Position numbers and translations under genes: made by a program
Source: Symsagittifera roscoffensis
Taxonomy: Eukaryota > Xenacoelomorpha > Acoela > Convolutidae
DNA length: 64,000 nt
Assembly: GCF_963678635.1 (NCBI RefSeq)
Contig: NC_087065.1
Coordinates: 59,236,754 to 59,300,753 of the forward strand
Direction of reading: 5' to 3'
Shown: piece by piece, positions 45,117 through 57,240 of the stretch
Position numbering within the stretch: position 1 is the stretch's first letter
How the letters are laid out: every line of letters begins with the position of its first letter
Notes under the pieces: model-generated
Told to the model about the DNA's origin: nothing
What the model saw: only the letters and a program-made list of their open reading frames with translations
Databases searched by the model: none

Positions 45117-48034
45117 TAGATGTTTTTATGGAGCTCCTGAGTGTTATTCTTTTTTAACATCATAATGCTCATATTAACGCACTTAATATGCCCTAACCGC
45201 CAGGGCGGAAGGGTAGTTCGGAACCCGAAAGCCTTCCGGATTACCGTGAATAGCTTTTTAACCTAGTTAAGACCGAAAATTCACGTTCAAGGAAGGGTGG
45301 GGTGATTGGCCGTCCCCTCGTTCCCTGAGAGGTTTGTGACCAAAAACGCTTCAAGATATATACAAAACCAAACAAAAAGTAGTATTGTACCCAAGAAAAA
45401 CAAAAAATATCAAAAAATAACCGAAAAAAAACAAAAAAAAACAGTAAAAAATTAAAAAATCAGTAGAAATCATTCCCCCAGACAAGATGTGATCCGACCC
45501 TCCCGTTTTTTGTTAATAGACATATTGTTGTTGCAGGCATTTATATCAATCCGGATTGTTACGATCTTTTGTAGCCCGTTTGTGAGGCTTGTACAATAGG
45601 GTTTTTCGAGTATTTAAGCACGTTAATATTAATTTGCGCTCAATCCGCAAGGGTCTGCTGATTTGCGCTCAATCCGGAGGGGTCTTGGGAGAAGACTGAT
45701 CCGGCAAGCAGTACAAGGAGCAACAAGAATGGGCTCAACGACAACGACAGTCGACTGTTGGGTATCGTTAACAAGTTTTGTATCCCTTTTTTTGTACAAA
45801 AAATAAGATAGTAATCTGTGGGGGGCTCGACAGTGCTGCACTGTAGTGACCCTTCACCGAACTGCAAAAATCCGAGTTAAGCACCTTAATTCGGATATTC
45901 AACAAACCCGGAGGGTTATAGAATTTCTAATATAGTTTCTTATACAGCCTGTATTAATACTCCTATATCGTTTTTCAGTGAAAAACACAGAAAGCGGACC
46001 GGTTTTAGGGTCAAAATAGCGATATTTGAACCCCCCACAAATCGCAATTTTTGAGATATCGAAATTTTTTCAAACGGAAAAAAGCGCTAAATTAGTGAGT
46101 TACATCGTAACTGTGCTAGAATAATAGATAGAACCGGTTGAGTTTAGTTTAGAAGTGGTTGGAACTATTTTGGTACCAAAAACCGAATTTTCGCGATTTT
46201 TGGAAAAACGGAACACTATAAAATCGAAATTTTTTTAAAATTTTTTTGAGTTAGGACAGTAAAAATAGTTGATCGGACAACCTCCACTAGTGAATCTACA
46301 GGTTTTAAGACTCGTTTCCCGAAAACCTCCCGAATTACAGAGAAATCGAACTTAAATTGTTTGATTTAGTGGATTCATCAATCCGGAGGGGTCCAAATAG
46401 CATAGTTTTTTGCATATTTTTTCAGTTAGAGCGTTCCAGATCGGGCTTTTGCATTGAACTAGAAGATTATAGGCCTTCCGAGCTCGGTTCAATAATTTTT
46501 AGGCCGAATAGAACAGAATTGCGAAAAAAGTTAGGCGGAACCTATAAGAGAGAAATTTTTTCACTTTAGAAAAAAGACGTTTTGGTTAATAACTTTGGAG
46601 CTACTGGACAAATCTACTTGATCTTGGTACCATTAGATCAAAAATTAGCTTGGCATACTAATGAAAACATCAAATATTCAAAAAAATAAGCGTGAAAAAA
46701 TTTTTAGGATTGTTTTTAGTAAACTCACCAATTCGGGAAGGTAGACCCTTCACGTTTTATAAAAAAAATTTTGGAAAGCCCTTACATCCCTACCAAAGGG
46801 TAGAAACGGTTTAATAAGGCAATTTTACGCTGTTCTAGACAAAAAGGGAAGGCTAAAGGCACAAGAAAACCCTGATCGAGCCGAAACTAAGCTAGTGATA
46901 AGACCCTTCACCGTTAGCGTGAATTGTCAAATAAGAGGCTTAACTTCAATCTGGAAGGGTCAAGGGATGGACCACATACCCTTCCTAGTTGATACAAACT
47001 GCATAATAGCATCGGAGAACGTATCCGGAGGGGTACAGGTTGAAAATCAAGAAAGTCTCCGAAAAGCTATTTTTACAAAACCGGAGGGGTCCCAATTAGG
47101 AGGGGTCCGAATTTTTCCTAATTCGGAGGGGTCCCAGTCCGGAGGGGTCGTAATTTTGCTAATCCAGAGGGGTCCCAATCCGGAGGGGTCTCAATTTTTC
47201 CAATCCAGAGGGGTCCTATTTTTGCCATTCCGGAGGGGTACTGTTTTTTGTCAACCCGGAGGGGTATTATTTTTGATTAAGGACTTAGGTAAATAGAAGA
47301 AAAGATAATAGAGAGAGGTATTAGGTTATTAAGAGACAAACTAGGAACCAGTGACTGCAATGGTAATTTGCATTTCAAAAAAAAGACCAGGTCAAAAAAC
47401 AAAACAGGTCCAAACTCGGATATTCGCGACACTAAGTCTAAATTAAAAAAGAGTTTGTATCTCATTGGTGTGGATTGAAATCCAAAACGTTTTTGAGAAA
47501 AGTGACTGCCCTGAGGATTTTAGTAGGTCTAGCTCAGGCAGTCCGAAGGCAGATAGGTAAAAGGAGACTCGGTGGGTGCAATAGATGCCAACTTGAGAAA
47601 ATTACTGCTTTCAAGTTTTTTCTTATTGGTGCAGCACCATCAGGGAAAGCTCTTTCTTTATAAAACAAGTTCGACTATTGTACTGCGACTGACTAAGAGT
47701 ACAATACACATACGTGTTTTATAGAAATATTCTTATTTTGTTATATCTGGTTTTAAATCAACAATTTGTGCTTTGATTGGGTAGTGAATACACTATCTTT
47801 TAAATTGACTGATATCATCATACTGTGCTAGTTCTCAAATCTTACGACTAATAATCGATTATTGTGAATAAGTTGTATATACGCTGTACCGTGATAACAT
47901 ACAAGAATTCGTGGTCACTATTAAATAGAAACTTTTGGAATTTATCGTGTTGTGTTACTATTTTCAGTAGTCAGATCAAAAGGACACTAGCAATTGAATT
48001 GATTGTATAGGTAGTAAGAAGTGGTAAATTGAAT
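45117..48034 (+). other. Long 5' leader of the LTR element
   Basis: About 2.9 kb between LTR and gag ATG, far longer than usual. TGGAGCTCCTGAGTG at 45129 could be a primer-binding site (it begins TGG, complementary to a tRNA CCA end), but it sits 12 nt inside the leader, so this is tentative. The remainder holds A-rich stretches, two single GGAGGGGT words (45676, 46385) and the array at 47025-47267. Confidence 0.6.
47025..47267 (+). repeat. GGAGGGGT repeat array in the leader
   Basis: Ten copies of CCGGAGGGGT or close variants (CCAGAGGGGT, TCGGAGGGGT) at about 47025, 47081, 47097, 47123, 47139, 47164, 47180, 47204, 47230 and 47256. Most are followed by CC and a short A/T spacer. Spacing is mostly 16 or 24-26 bp. 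Confidence 0.85.
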
Positions 48035-49237
48035 ATGAGTCTAGACAATTCAAGGATACGTAAACTAGGTGATAGCTCCAGGAAATTCATACCTGAGAAA
48101 CAGAGAAGAGCAGTGACCGACCCTTTTGTGGAAAGGATCACACGAACCCGGACCGACAAAGGGGAGACGTTTTCAGGCAAAATGGTTGAAACTAGAAGTA
48201 AAAAGTCCTCAGAAGAGCGAAAAGCGGACCAGACCATGAATGAGAACCAGGAAATACATGGACCGGAGGGGAGAGACAGAAGGCTGGTGAGTGAATCGAA
48301 TCCGGTAGAACAAGGCCAAGATTTTGCCACTTCCACCGGGACACTGGACCGAGAGGAGATGTCGGAACTGTCCGACATCTCTACTGAAATTGTAGCCACT
48401 AGAAGATCTCCCACAGACAACTCCATGATGGCAGGCGTGACGGAAAAACAGGCAACGTCCTCATCGTTTTCAGAAAGAGTGAAAAACACTTTCGGAAACA
48501 TCTTTCCATTCACCATGTGAGTGGGTACAGGAGATGAAGGTGAACCCCAGGAGGAAGAAGAGGACAATGATGAGCAAGTTGACTTTGGATCTCGAGTCAG
48601 CCTCAATAGTTCAACCCAGGAGAATGGGGCATACACCGACAGAGAGACTGGAACCATGGACAAATTTGGTGTGGTGAGAACGATAAGCAAAGACACAAAC
48701 GCATCAGGCCAGTCAAGAGACTTTGTGAGTATCACAAATTCGGAGACGCGAACTGGGGAGAATAGAAGCATAGGGCTAGGCAACGCATCGGTGGATCCAG
48801 AGGTGGATAATGAAAAGACGTCGAGGCAGAGAGTCAAAGCCCGAATCTCGACCAGCACAAAGCTACCTGGGATCGACAGGGTAACACCGCCACTAGTGAC
48901 GCCGCTAGTAGAAAACGGAGCATCATTAAAAGAAGCCTTGAATAACATAGTGGGCAGTATAGGAGAACAAAATGAACATATGTCTATAAGAAAGAGTGAA
49001 CTAGAAAGAGAAAGTATGCGGGAAGACATAAACCGCAATAGACAAGAAGTTGGTAGAAGCGAAAAACGCTAGAAGGAAAGAACGGACGAGCACATAGCGA
49101 AGAACTTGTCGCGAATGACAAGAGAAGCGGAACATAGAGAGTTACGCTTAAGAGACGACATGGAGAAATTAAGAATTCAGCAAGAGCAGTCTCTTGGGAC
49201 TCTTGACACGAAGATAGATGCGATGATGGAGAGTTGA
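48035..49237 (+). pseudogene. LTR element gag, N-terminal region
   Basis: One frame from the ATG at 48035 is interrupted by TGA at 48518, TAG at 49070 and TGA at 49235. The product is highly charged: an acidic patch (EEEEDNDEQ) in the middle and a long predicted coiled coil near the end, rich in Glu, Arg and Lys with heptad spacing. It resembles an extended matrix-like region. No enzymatic motif is seen. The assignment to gag rests on position ahead of the capsid domain. Confidence 0.65.
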
Positions 49238-49653
49238 ACTCAGGCTATCATCGATAGGTTGGACGGGCTACTAGTCAGCAAGAGTGGACCAAAAGAAGGA
49301 GAACCGAACTCGGGAGGTCCCAGCAGGGAGGCGAGGGTGAACTTCAATTACCATCAAAAGAGGAGGACATATGGAGGTAGGGGCAGTTCATCAGGCTATG
49401 CCACAAGGGATAACAGACAGTAGAGCAAGTTCAACAGGAAACAGACAGACCTCAAATGAACGACCGACGCAAGGCACACATTCGACTGGGAGAGGTGATT
49501 CCGGTAACAGGAGACATGCGAGCCCATGGAGGAGTCATGTGGGCCAAGGGGAAAACATCCACGGCGGTTTGGATTGTAGGGATGCACCGAATACAGAGCC
49601 CTTAACAGGGGGGCGATGATACTCAGGCGGGGCACTCAAGAGATGCTACGGCA

Positions 49654-50350
49654 ATGGCCACAGCCTTTGAACTCCTTAACAGGTCTTTGGAGACATTCCT
49701 GAAGAGGTTATCTAGAAGCAATGAACGCAGTGAAAAGTCAAGAAGAGTCTTTAAGAAACCAAAATTCTACAAGGACGAATCTGATGGCTGCATTGACACC
49801 TGGATAGAGGTGATGAAACTGCATTTTGAGGAAGAAGACCTGTCAGAACGGCAAGAGTGCAGTGCGCTCTTTAGTAACTTGGAAGGGACAGCCCTAAACT
49901 GTGCGATGGCCAAAAAGCAATAACAGCGGGATACTGCTGAGAAAATCTTTGAAATCTTGTTAAATCGTTTTGGCTCAGGGGTGCAGGGACACCAAACAAT
50001 GATGCGCTTCGAGAAAAGGAGGCAACGAGACGATGAGACGATAGACAAGTTTCTAGACGAATTGGAGATGCTTAGAAGGCGTAGCAAACCGGACGAGTCG
50101 AACAGGAGGATGAACCTGGCGGTAGCCTCAAAATTCATCGATGGTGTGAAGAATGATGAACTTCGAACAATGTTAGCAACGCATTACACACCACTATCAA
50201 CCAATGCGCCAACACCAGAGGAGTTGAGGCTCAAGTCAACAGAATATTTTTTGCTGAAACTTTCATCGAGATCTGGATATTACAAGAACAATTATGGCAA
50301 TTTTAACAACGGACCAGCAAATCAAGGGAACAACTGGTACAAACCGAGGG
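49654..50350 (+). pseudogene. LTR element gag, capsid domain
   Basis: Matches the retrotransposon gag (capsid) fold pattern: KPKFYKDESDGCIDTWIEVM, LEGTALNCAM, then after an in-frame TAA (49921) ILLNRFGSGVQGHQTMMRFE, RRQRDDETIDKFLDELE and MNLAVASKFIDGV. It forms the virus-like-particle shell in relatives. The frame shifts near 50350, before the zinc knuckle. Confidence 0.8.
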
Positions 50351-50354
50351 CGAT

Positions 50355-50966
50355 ATGGACAAGAGGCGCTCTTGTGCAAATTGCAGTTCAACGGACCATC
50401 ATGTATCAGCATGCCCAACTTATAAACAGGGTATGAAAGCAATAGGCTTTAGCCTCGAGGACGAAGATGCGTCAGAAGTCGATCATGAAGATTTCATGAG
50501 AAGATTAATTGCAAAGTTCGGCCCGAGGTGTTTCTTTGGTAACCTGGAAGGTCATTTTAAATAGGGTTGTTCGCAATTCTGGGATGCTGTAGCAGACATC
50601 AAGCATCCAAGACATGAGGAAGCTCTATCGGGTGTGAAAGCCAGCAAGGCTCGCCTAATGAGTGAGGCGGAGGCACGCAGGAAAGAAAAACCGCAAGAGC
50701 TGGCAACGAACAAAATGCAAGCGGTAACGGAAGAGACATGTGAACCGGAACCGGTGACTGCGACGGACGACTTCAAGATTGATTACAGGGCAGCCGCGAG
50801 GGATGCTCGAAATAGAGTGCAGCAGGAACTGGTAACGAAAGAGATCGAGCAAAAAGTGAAGCTCGAACTGGAAAATGAGAAACTACAGGAGAAGCTGAAT
50901 ACCTTCGAGGCAACAGAAATCGAAGAAACGAAGGCACCAAGTAGTTTGAGCATGAAACTTAATTGA
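50355..50966 (+). pseudogene. LTR element nucleocapsid: one intact and one broken zinc knuckle, plus linker
   Basis: CANCSSTDHHVSAC is a perfect CX2CX4HX4C knuckle for RNA binding. About 55 residues on, a second knuckle reads CFFG-NLEG-H with the second Cys changed to Gly, and a TAG (50562) falls before its last Cys. A Lys/Glu-rich coiled-coil linker follows in a third frame, to TGA at 50964. Confidence 0.78.
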
Positions 50967-50990
50967 ATCTTCGGGCAGAGGTTCGTTAAT

Positions 50991-51899
50991 GTGCCACAAG
51001 GAAGCAAAATACAGTCAATAATCTCGGTAGCGGGACACCAGGTAATCATAAATCTGAGTGAACCGTCAGAGTTCACCTTGATGCATTTGGACACATATGC
51101 AGACTATCTGAGGCAACTGGAGCCACGCACTGAGTCAAGAGCTGTGCGAGCACTACTAACAATGGGTGGCCCTCGCATAAAGAAGCTTCACGGGCGCTAC
51201 GTGGAAGTCTATGGACCGTATCAAGTGATGCTGAACGTAGATGGAATCAGTATCTACACTAGGACATATGTAACAACAGACAGTGACCAGATAGGACAGA
51301 TCTATTTGGGTGAAGAGGAACTCAAAGTGCGCAGGATAGTCCATGACGCCTTGATGGAGCAAGACGCTGTACACATTGGATACGAAGCAGATGTGACTGC
51401 ACATCTGCTCGACACCAACGGAAAGAAAATCGGAGTCACAGGGCTTCTGGACACAGGAGCGGTAGTGAGTGTGATGCCGATAAAGACTTGGGAAAGAATA
51501 GGCTTCACGAGGGAAGATCTAATTCCGACGAATCTCAGACTGGCTGCAGCCAATCGAGGAGCAATTTACGTAGCCGGAAGAACACCGATAACGTTCCTCC
51601 ATATGGGAGGACGGGATCTTTGGATGAGCTTCCTGGTGGTACAGAATATGGACGACACCAATCAATTCATCTTGGGCAGAGATTTTGTCAGGAATTTTGA
51701 CGTGATGATTGACTTGAACAACGGTCTAATAAGGATTAGGAACCCGGATCGGAAGTATGTTAAGAAACCAATTAATAGAATAATAACAGACGAAAACAAG
51801 GTACCAACTTTTTTAGACAGAAAGGTAAAACTACAGCCGGGACAAGCAGTGGTAGCAATTTTTAGAGTGAGAAATTTGAATTCATTAAATGATAGTTAA
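50991..51899 (+). pseudogene. LTR element aspartic protease
   Basis: A 302-codon frame contains LLDTGAVVSVMP, with the catalytic DTGA at 51450-51461, and FILGRDFVRNFDV, the flap/ILG motif of retropepsins. It would process Gag-Pol as a homodimer. About 150 residues precede the core. The protease frame itself is intact, but both neighbours are shifted. Confidence 0.85.
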
Positions 51900-51904
51900 C
51901 AGGT

Positions 51905-53251
51905 TTGTTTAGACCGAATCCAAATAGTCAGAGTTCGATGATTTTAGGCCGGAGCTTCTCGGTAACGCGAAACGGACTCTGTGTCAGTGTGTTATTGAAC
52001 ACACTGGACACCACGGTTTCAATCCAGCGCGGAAAGAAGCTTGGTTACGCTTTGCCGATGAGGAGACTTCGAAGAGACACAAAACTTGAAGAAATATAGT
52101 GTGAAAGACTGTCCTTATCATGCCAATAAAGATAAATATTTAAAAAGGAATAATGAATTAAAATCTATTCATAAATTGTTTTCAATGAAGTCCGATATGG
52201 ACGACGGCTTATCGAGCTGCTCGAAATTTCCGGAACGCCCCTCGTCATATGAACTAGAGTCTGACCAACCGGTTTTGCCAGAGATAAAAGGGAAAATAGG
52301 CAAGGGAGATTTCGAGCTACTACGGGAGGTTTTAAATCGAAACGCGGATGTATTTTCAAGACATAAGGCAGATATCGGTTGCTGTAATTTCGTCGAACAC
52401 AAAATTGAACTTGAGGAAGGCGCCTTTCCCCATAGGGAAGGCGCAAGACGAATGACGCCACATAAATCGGAAGCGTGCCGAACGGAAATAGAAATGCTGC
52501 TCGCATACGACATGATAGAACCCTCGAAACCGCAATGGGCTTGCGGGGTATTAATGGCGAAAAAGAAAGGGGGCAGCTTAGATTTTGTTGCGACTTTCTC
52601 TACTTGAACGCAGTAACGATAAAAGATGCGTACCCGATACCGCGAATAGACGAGAGCCTCTCTAAACTTGGTGATGCCAAGTTATTCACCACATTGGACT
52701 TGGTTTCTGTCTTCTGGCAGGTCCCTCTGCGGAAGTAGTATAGGGAAAAGACAGGATTCGTATGCGAATTGGGGTTTTACCAGTGGAAGAGGATGCCCTT
52801 CGGCTTGTACAATGCAACGGTAACATTTCAAAGGTTGATGGCTCAGGTTTTGACCAAAGTGACAAAGAAGTACGGGAATCTTGTGATGTGTTACGTGGAT
52901 GACGTAGTCATAGCAACACCGACCCTGGAAGACCACATTGATTGGCTCGATTAGATATTTAGATGCATGAAAAGAGCAGGCTTGAAATGCAAACCATCGA
53001 AATGTGAAATCCTTAGGGATTCAATCAAGTACCTGGGAAGAATGGTGGACAGGCATGGTGTGAGGCGGGACCCGGAAGCAGTAGAAGCTGTGTTGACATG
53101 GAAGGCTCCCAGAACGGACACACAGCTCATGAGCTTCCTAGGGTTTGCCAACTACAACCGTGAGTTCATAAAAAGATATGCAGACAAGGTGTATCCGATG
53201 AAGAAGCTGATGCGCAACAAAGGGAAAAAGTTCGAATGGAGCGTTTAAGCT
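51905..53251 (+). pseudogene. LTR element reverse transcriptase
   Basis: Starts with a protease-RT connector (51905-52099), then Gypsy RT blocks: EIEMLLAYDMIEPSKPQWAC, LRFCCDFLYLNAVTIKDAYP, KLFTTLDLVSVFWQVPLR, KRMPFGLYNATVTFQRLM, and YVDD at 52892-52903, then GLKCKPSKCEI and LSFLGFANY-like thumb sequence. Breaks: a frameshift near 52580, a stop just after VPLRK (TAG at 52736) and further stops near 52953 and 53246. The catalytic Asp pair is kept. Confidence 0.88.
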
Positions 53252-53254
53252 AAA

Positions 53255-54409
53255 ATGGCCTTTGAGAACATAAAGCGGGAACTGTGCGAAGCGCCAGTGC
53301 TAGGCATGCCTACTGAAAAGGGCATGTATGTTCTTGACACAGACGCTTCAGTAGTAGCCATCTCGGGAATACTGCATCAGGAGCAAGAATGGAATGGGAG
53401 AACCGTTCTCCGTCCCATAGCATATGGCAGTGAGGTGTTAAGTGACACTGAGATAAAATATGGTGCAACAAAAGCAGAAATGTTTGCAGTAGTCACATTT
53501 GTGGAAAAGTACCGCGCATACTTGGGGAGCGCTCCCTTTAAGTTACGCGTGGACAACAGGGCGTTATCCTGGTTGAAGACATACTCGATGGATCAGAATT
53601 ATATTGGTAGGTGGATAGTAAGATTAGATGGCTACCACATGATAATCGAGCACAGGATGCATGACAAACACCAGAATGCTGACAGCCTCAGCAAGAAAAC
53701 CGAGCTCTATGAAAGACTGGAACAGAAGCAGGCCAATCAGGCAGAAATAAAGGAAGGATTCTCGTTTCTGGACAAAGAAACTTATGAAGCGCTTCCCTTG
53801 ACGAGATGGTTGGACAAGTCTGGACATCCAAATCCAGGACATCCTGAGTTAACTGTAGAGAAAGTAGCCGAGATAAAGATCCTATCCAAGAAGGACCCGG
53901 TTCCCTTAGATCTGTTGCTGCGCTCAAACCTGGTCCACCAGGAACTCTCTCGCATAAACATTAACAGCCTCTCATTATTGGATAAAACGGTGCAGGTCAC
54001 AACGCAAGTGATGCGGATGCTGGGTGGATTGTTAGAGAGAGAAGTGACCAGAGATGACCCCGAGTGGGCAGCAGCAGTGGCATTACTGACAGTCAGTGAG
54101 AAGGTGAAGATCATGCCGTCCAGACGACAACACAAAGAGAACGAAAGGGATTGTAGGACAATATTTCAGCAACTAGTATCCTCAATACCACACGAGATTT
54201 TAACTAGTACTTCTTACGGTCAGAAAGAACGGGAGAACGATACGCAAAAGAAGAAAACTGTTACCTTTGTGGACCAGGATAAAGAAAGTGAGAAGGTTGA
54301 ACGAAACCTGGTGCAAGATTGTTTGTCCGGGGATACGAAAGGTGAGAAGAGCCGGCGAGTTCAAGATCAACACCCGGGACAAGGAAGTTTGTCCGGGGGT
54401 CTGATGTAG
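53255..54409 (+). pseudogene. LTR element RNase H domain and linker
   Basis: Open for 384 codons. RNase H motifs: YVLDTDASVVAISGIL (first Asp), YGATKAEMFAVV (Glu), LRVDNRALSWL (Asp) and HQNADSLSKK (last Asp). It removes RNA from the RNA:DNA hybrid. A 200-residue Lys/Glu-rich linker follows that is unusual for Gypsy pol, before the integrase. Confidence 0.85.
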
Positions 54410-54474
54410 ATGAGAAAGTTCCTGATGGGAAGCAGGACCTGGAGAACAAATCTTTATCCGGGGAGTTCAGATGG

Positions 54475-55137
54475 ATGCGAAGAAAGCACAGAACTGACCC
54501 AGGAGATGGTGCAAACTTCATCGCAGATTCTTCAACAGATTACAACTCCCGAAATTCAGGAATTGACACCTACTCAGTCAGGAACTCGAGCTCAGGATCG
54601 GAACTGTCAGAATTAGCGATCCACACACTCTTAGTGGAAACTCGTGCAAGGGATCTGGACAGAGAGGTGTACCAGGATCCTGACCGTGGTCGCTACCTCA
54701 TACCAAGCGAAAGAGTCTTTGACAACGCAGCGGATGATTTGGAAACGATAGCGGTATCGAAACGATCGATAAGTCTGTTGCCACAAAAAGAGGTAGTCAG
54801 GACTGATCTTCAGCCATTCGAACAGGAAACACAGCCATTGGCAAAGATTTGGTGCGTCAAGATGAAAGAAGATACGCATCAGCCCAATGATCTGAATAGT
54901 CAGATGAGGTTCATGAAGACGTACTTGAAGGCGAGATACAGACTCTCGGATCATCTAAGAGCGCAGAGAAATGACCGCATGACAAGCAACCTGAAAAGGT
55001 GGATCGAAAATGGTTCTCCGGACAAAGGAGACCTTGAAGAAGACAGTTACCGCATTCTGAGACAGTGTTTTATGCAGAAAGAGGGAAGGTTATACTTGAA
55101 CAGGGACGGGATTGTGGCTTGCAAGAGAAGAGATTAA
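54475..55137 (+). pseudogene. LTR element RNase H-integrase linker
   Basis: A 220-codon frame with no catalytic motif, Asp/Arg/Ser-rich. Its end (RILRQCFMQKEGRLYLNRDG) is typical of the stretch just before the integrase zinc-binding domain. Shifted in frame relative to the RNase H part. Confidence 0.6.
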
Positions 55138-56214
55138 GACAAAGTCCTATACAAGTATAACGCGATAGTGTTTCCGCAACTCTATCAGACAGAATTCTTA
55201 TTCAGGTTGCATGATCAGGTGGGCCATCGGGGATCGACAAAGTATATCAGAGGACCTGAAGCGCTTTGAGTGGCCTGGAATGAAAAAGCCATGCGAGAAG
55301 TGGGTAACAGCATGTCTGTCATGCCAACAAGTCAAGGATCCAAGGAAATTGCGATTTCTCTTACAATCGACCGGGTCGTCTGAATTCAACGAGGTGGTGC
55401 AGATAGATCACCAAAAGATAGCATGACAGACAGTGGTTATAATCAAGTCTTGGTCATGATAGATCACTTCACGAATTATGCAGAGGCCGTGCCCTGCATA
55501 ACTGCCTCATCGGAAGAGACGTGCGACCACCTGATCAATACATGGATAGCGAGACATGGTTGTCCGATGACGTATCAATCGGATAACGGAACAGCTTTCG
55601 TGGGAGAACTTACAAAAGAGCTAATGCGACGTTCGCAGGTGGCTCAAGCTCACTTCACGACATACCATCCCCAGACAAACGGCTTAGTGGAAAGCCAAAA
55701 TAGAATGTTAGTGTCGATGCTGAGGGTATAATGTTCCAGGTACTTGACCGATTGGGATATATATCTTCCACAGGTGATGGGAGCTTACAATAGCACGCAA
55801 CATTCCACCACCGGAGTTAGTCCACATATGATGCTAACCGGGCACGAGAAGTCTTTGCTCTTGACTTTCTTCTACCTAGAGTATGAGGGTAAGAAGACGT
55901 CACCACAGCTCTATGTAAGGGATGTAATTAGACGTCAGAAAGAGTTGAACGACTTGTGTAGACGAAATACTCAGCAAGCACAAGCAAGGCAGAGGAAGAG
56001 ATTTGACAGGAAAGCAGCTGGTGCAAAAGCTTATTTGGTAGGGGACTACGTATGGGTATTTCAGAACGTCATACCACCGAAAGAAACGAAAAAGATCTTT
56101 AAAAAGTGGAGGGGACCCTTCATGATTACGGAGGTGCACCAGGAGGGACGCTTCTACAGATTGAGTACTGGCCGAGCCGCTCATTACGAAAACATTAAAC
56201 CACACAATCCATAG
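55138..56214 (+). pseudogene. LTR element integrase
   Basis: H2C2 zinc domain: LHDQVGHRG (two His, about 55209) and CLSCQQ (Cys pair, about 55313), separated by a frameshift. Core: VQIDH (first Asp, about 55401), MIDHFTNYAEAVP, QSDNGTAFVG (second Asp) and YHPQTNGLVES (Glu). C-terminus: KKWRGPFMITEV and RFYRLSTGRAAHYENIKPHN, the GPF/Y-type module of Gypsy integrases. A stop at 55729 splits it. No chromodomain follows. Confidence 0.88.
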
Positions 56215-56241
56215 ACATAAGACTGGTGTATACCTGCAGAC

Positions 56242-57240
56242 ATGGAAGAGGGGGATTATCTAATGATGGACCCTGCTTATGAGGTCAACGAGAAGGGCAC
56301 CAGGGAAAAGAACGATGGAAATGAAGTCATAGAGGAAGGAACAAGTACACCACTGGACCTGGATCCAAGTGAGGTGATTGAAGCAGACGATGAAGCTTTA
56401 CCCTGCGCAGAAGAGGACTGGAAAGACCCTGAACAAAGAGAGGTTCCCAAGAACTTGGAACCGGATCTTCCGTTCACGAAACAGACTCGACAGAATGACA
56501 AGACAAGACCCAGAAAAAAATATAACCCTTACGGCGACGATTTTGTAGTGGACAGGATAGACATAGAGAAGATAGGGGAAGAAGTAGTGGGTTTAGAAGA
56601 AATAACTGTGTCACAGGACATTGAGATAGTCGATGATCACGACAATGAGTGGGTCGATGACCGATCGAAACCCGAGGTGAAATTCGACGACGAACAACAG
56701 CAGTCATATGAATACAACTTGACGAATCTGCGTGTCTTGGAATGGCTAAACGAAATGACGTCGGACCCAAAGGAGACCAGTGTCACGATTCAAGATGTAT
56801 ATTGTGAAAGCATGAAATACATGGAAACCGAACGAGAGGATCCTTCCTGGGCTGCCCAGGAAGGGCAACTACTCATTCCGGCCTCCAACCTCGACTTGAT
56901 ATCCGGTATGCGATCAACGGGGACGTCGATGGACATTTTTGTCCGGGGAGTGGGGGTAGGACTTACCCACACTGAAATTTTATTAATAAAGAAATTGAGA
57001 ATAGCAAGAGAAACAGGGGATTTAGAAGCAGAAACAGGCAAAGAACCAAAGAAACCTGACATAAGGAGGGTAGTTGAGTCATATTTTAACTTACGAAATG
57101 AATATTCTAGTAGCATAATATTAACAGATAGCGATTTCATACTCACAAATAGAATATGTGCGATAGCAATCACAGCAGACATGAGTTTTAGGACAGCGTT
57201 AGCAGCGGATTGGAAGCAAAGACCAGGAAAAGGGGCGTAG
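56242..57240 (+). pseudogene. LTR element post-integrase ORF A: acidic protein
   Basis: 332 codons in the same frame as the integrase tail and separated from it only by stops at about 56212-56219, so it may have been the pol C-terminus. Very rich in Asp and Glu, with a Lys/Arg patch (KTRPRKKYNPYGDDF) and a more hydrophobic C-terminal third (VRGVGVGLTHTEILLIKKLR). No signal peptide or membrane segment, so it is not an obvious envelope. No family recognised. Confidence 0.6.

Noticed and set aside
47025-47267. CRISPR-like array (short repeat with spacers)
   Set aside because: Repeats are only about 10 bp, spacers are short and T-rich, and the context is a eukaryotic retrotransposon leader.
46895-47296. 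133-codon plus frame in the leader as a bona fide gene
   Set aside because: It owes most of its length to the GGAGGGGT array; no start context or domain supports it. Kept only as an alternative reading in the array finding.
47971-49038. 355-codon open frame on the minus strand
   Set aside because: It lies antisense to the gag N-terminal region, has low-complexity Ser/Leu composition and no family features; a shadow of the Glu/Arg/Ser-rich plus frame.
56242-57240. Envelope gene of an errantivirus-like element
   Set aside because: No signal peptide, furin-like site or transmembrane helix is seen; the product is acidic and soluble-looking.
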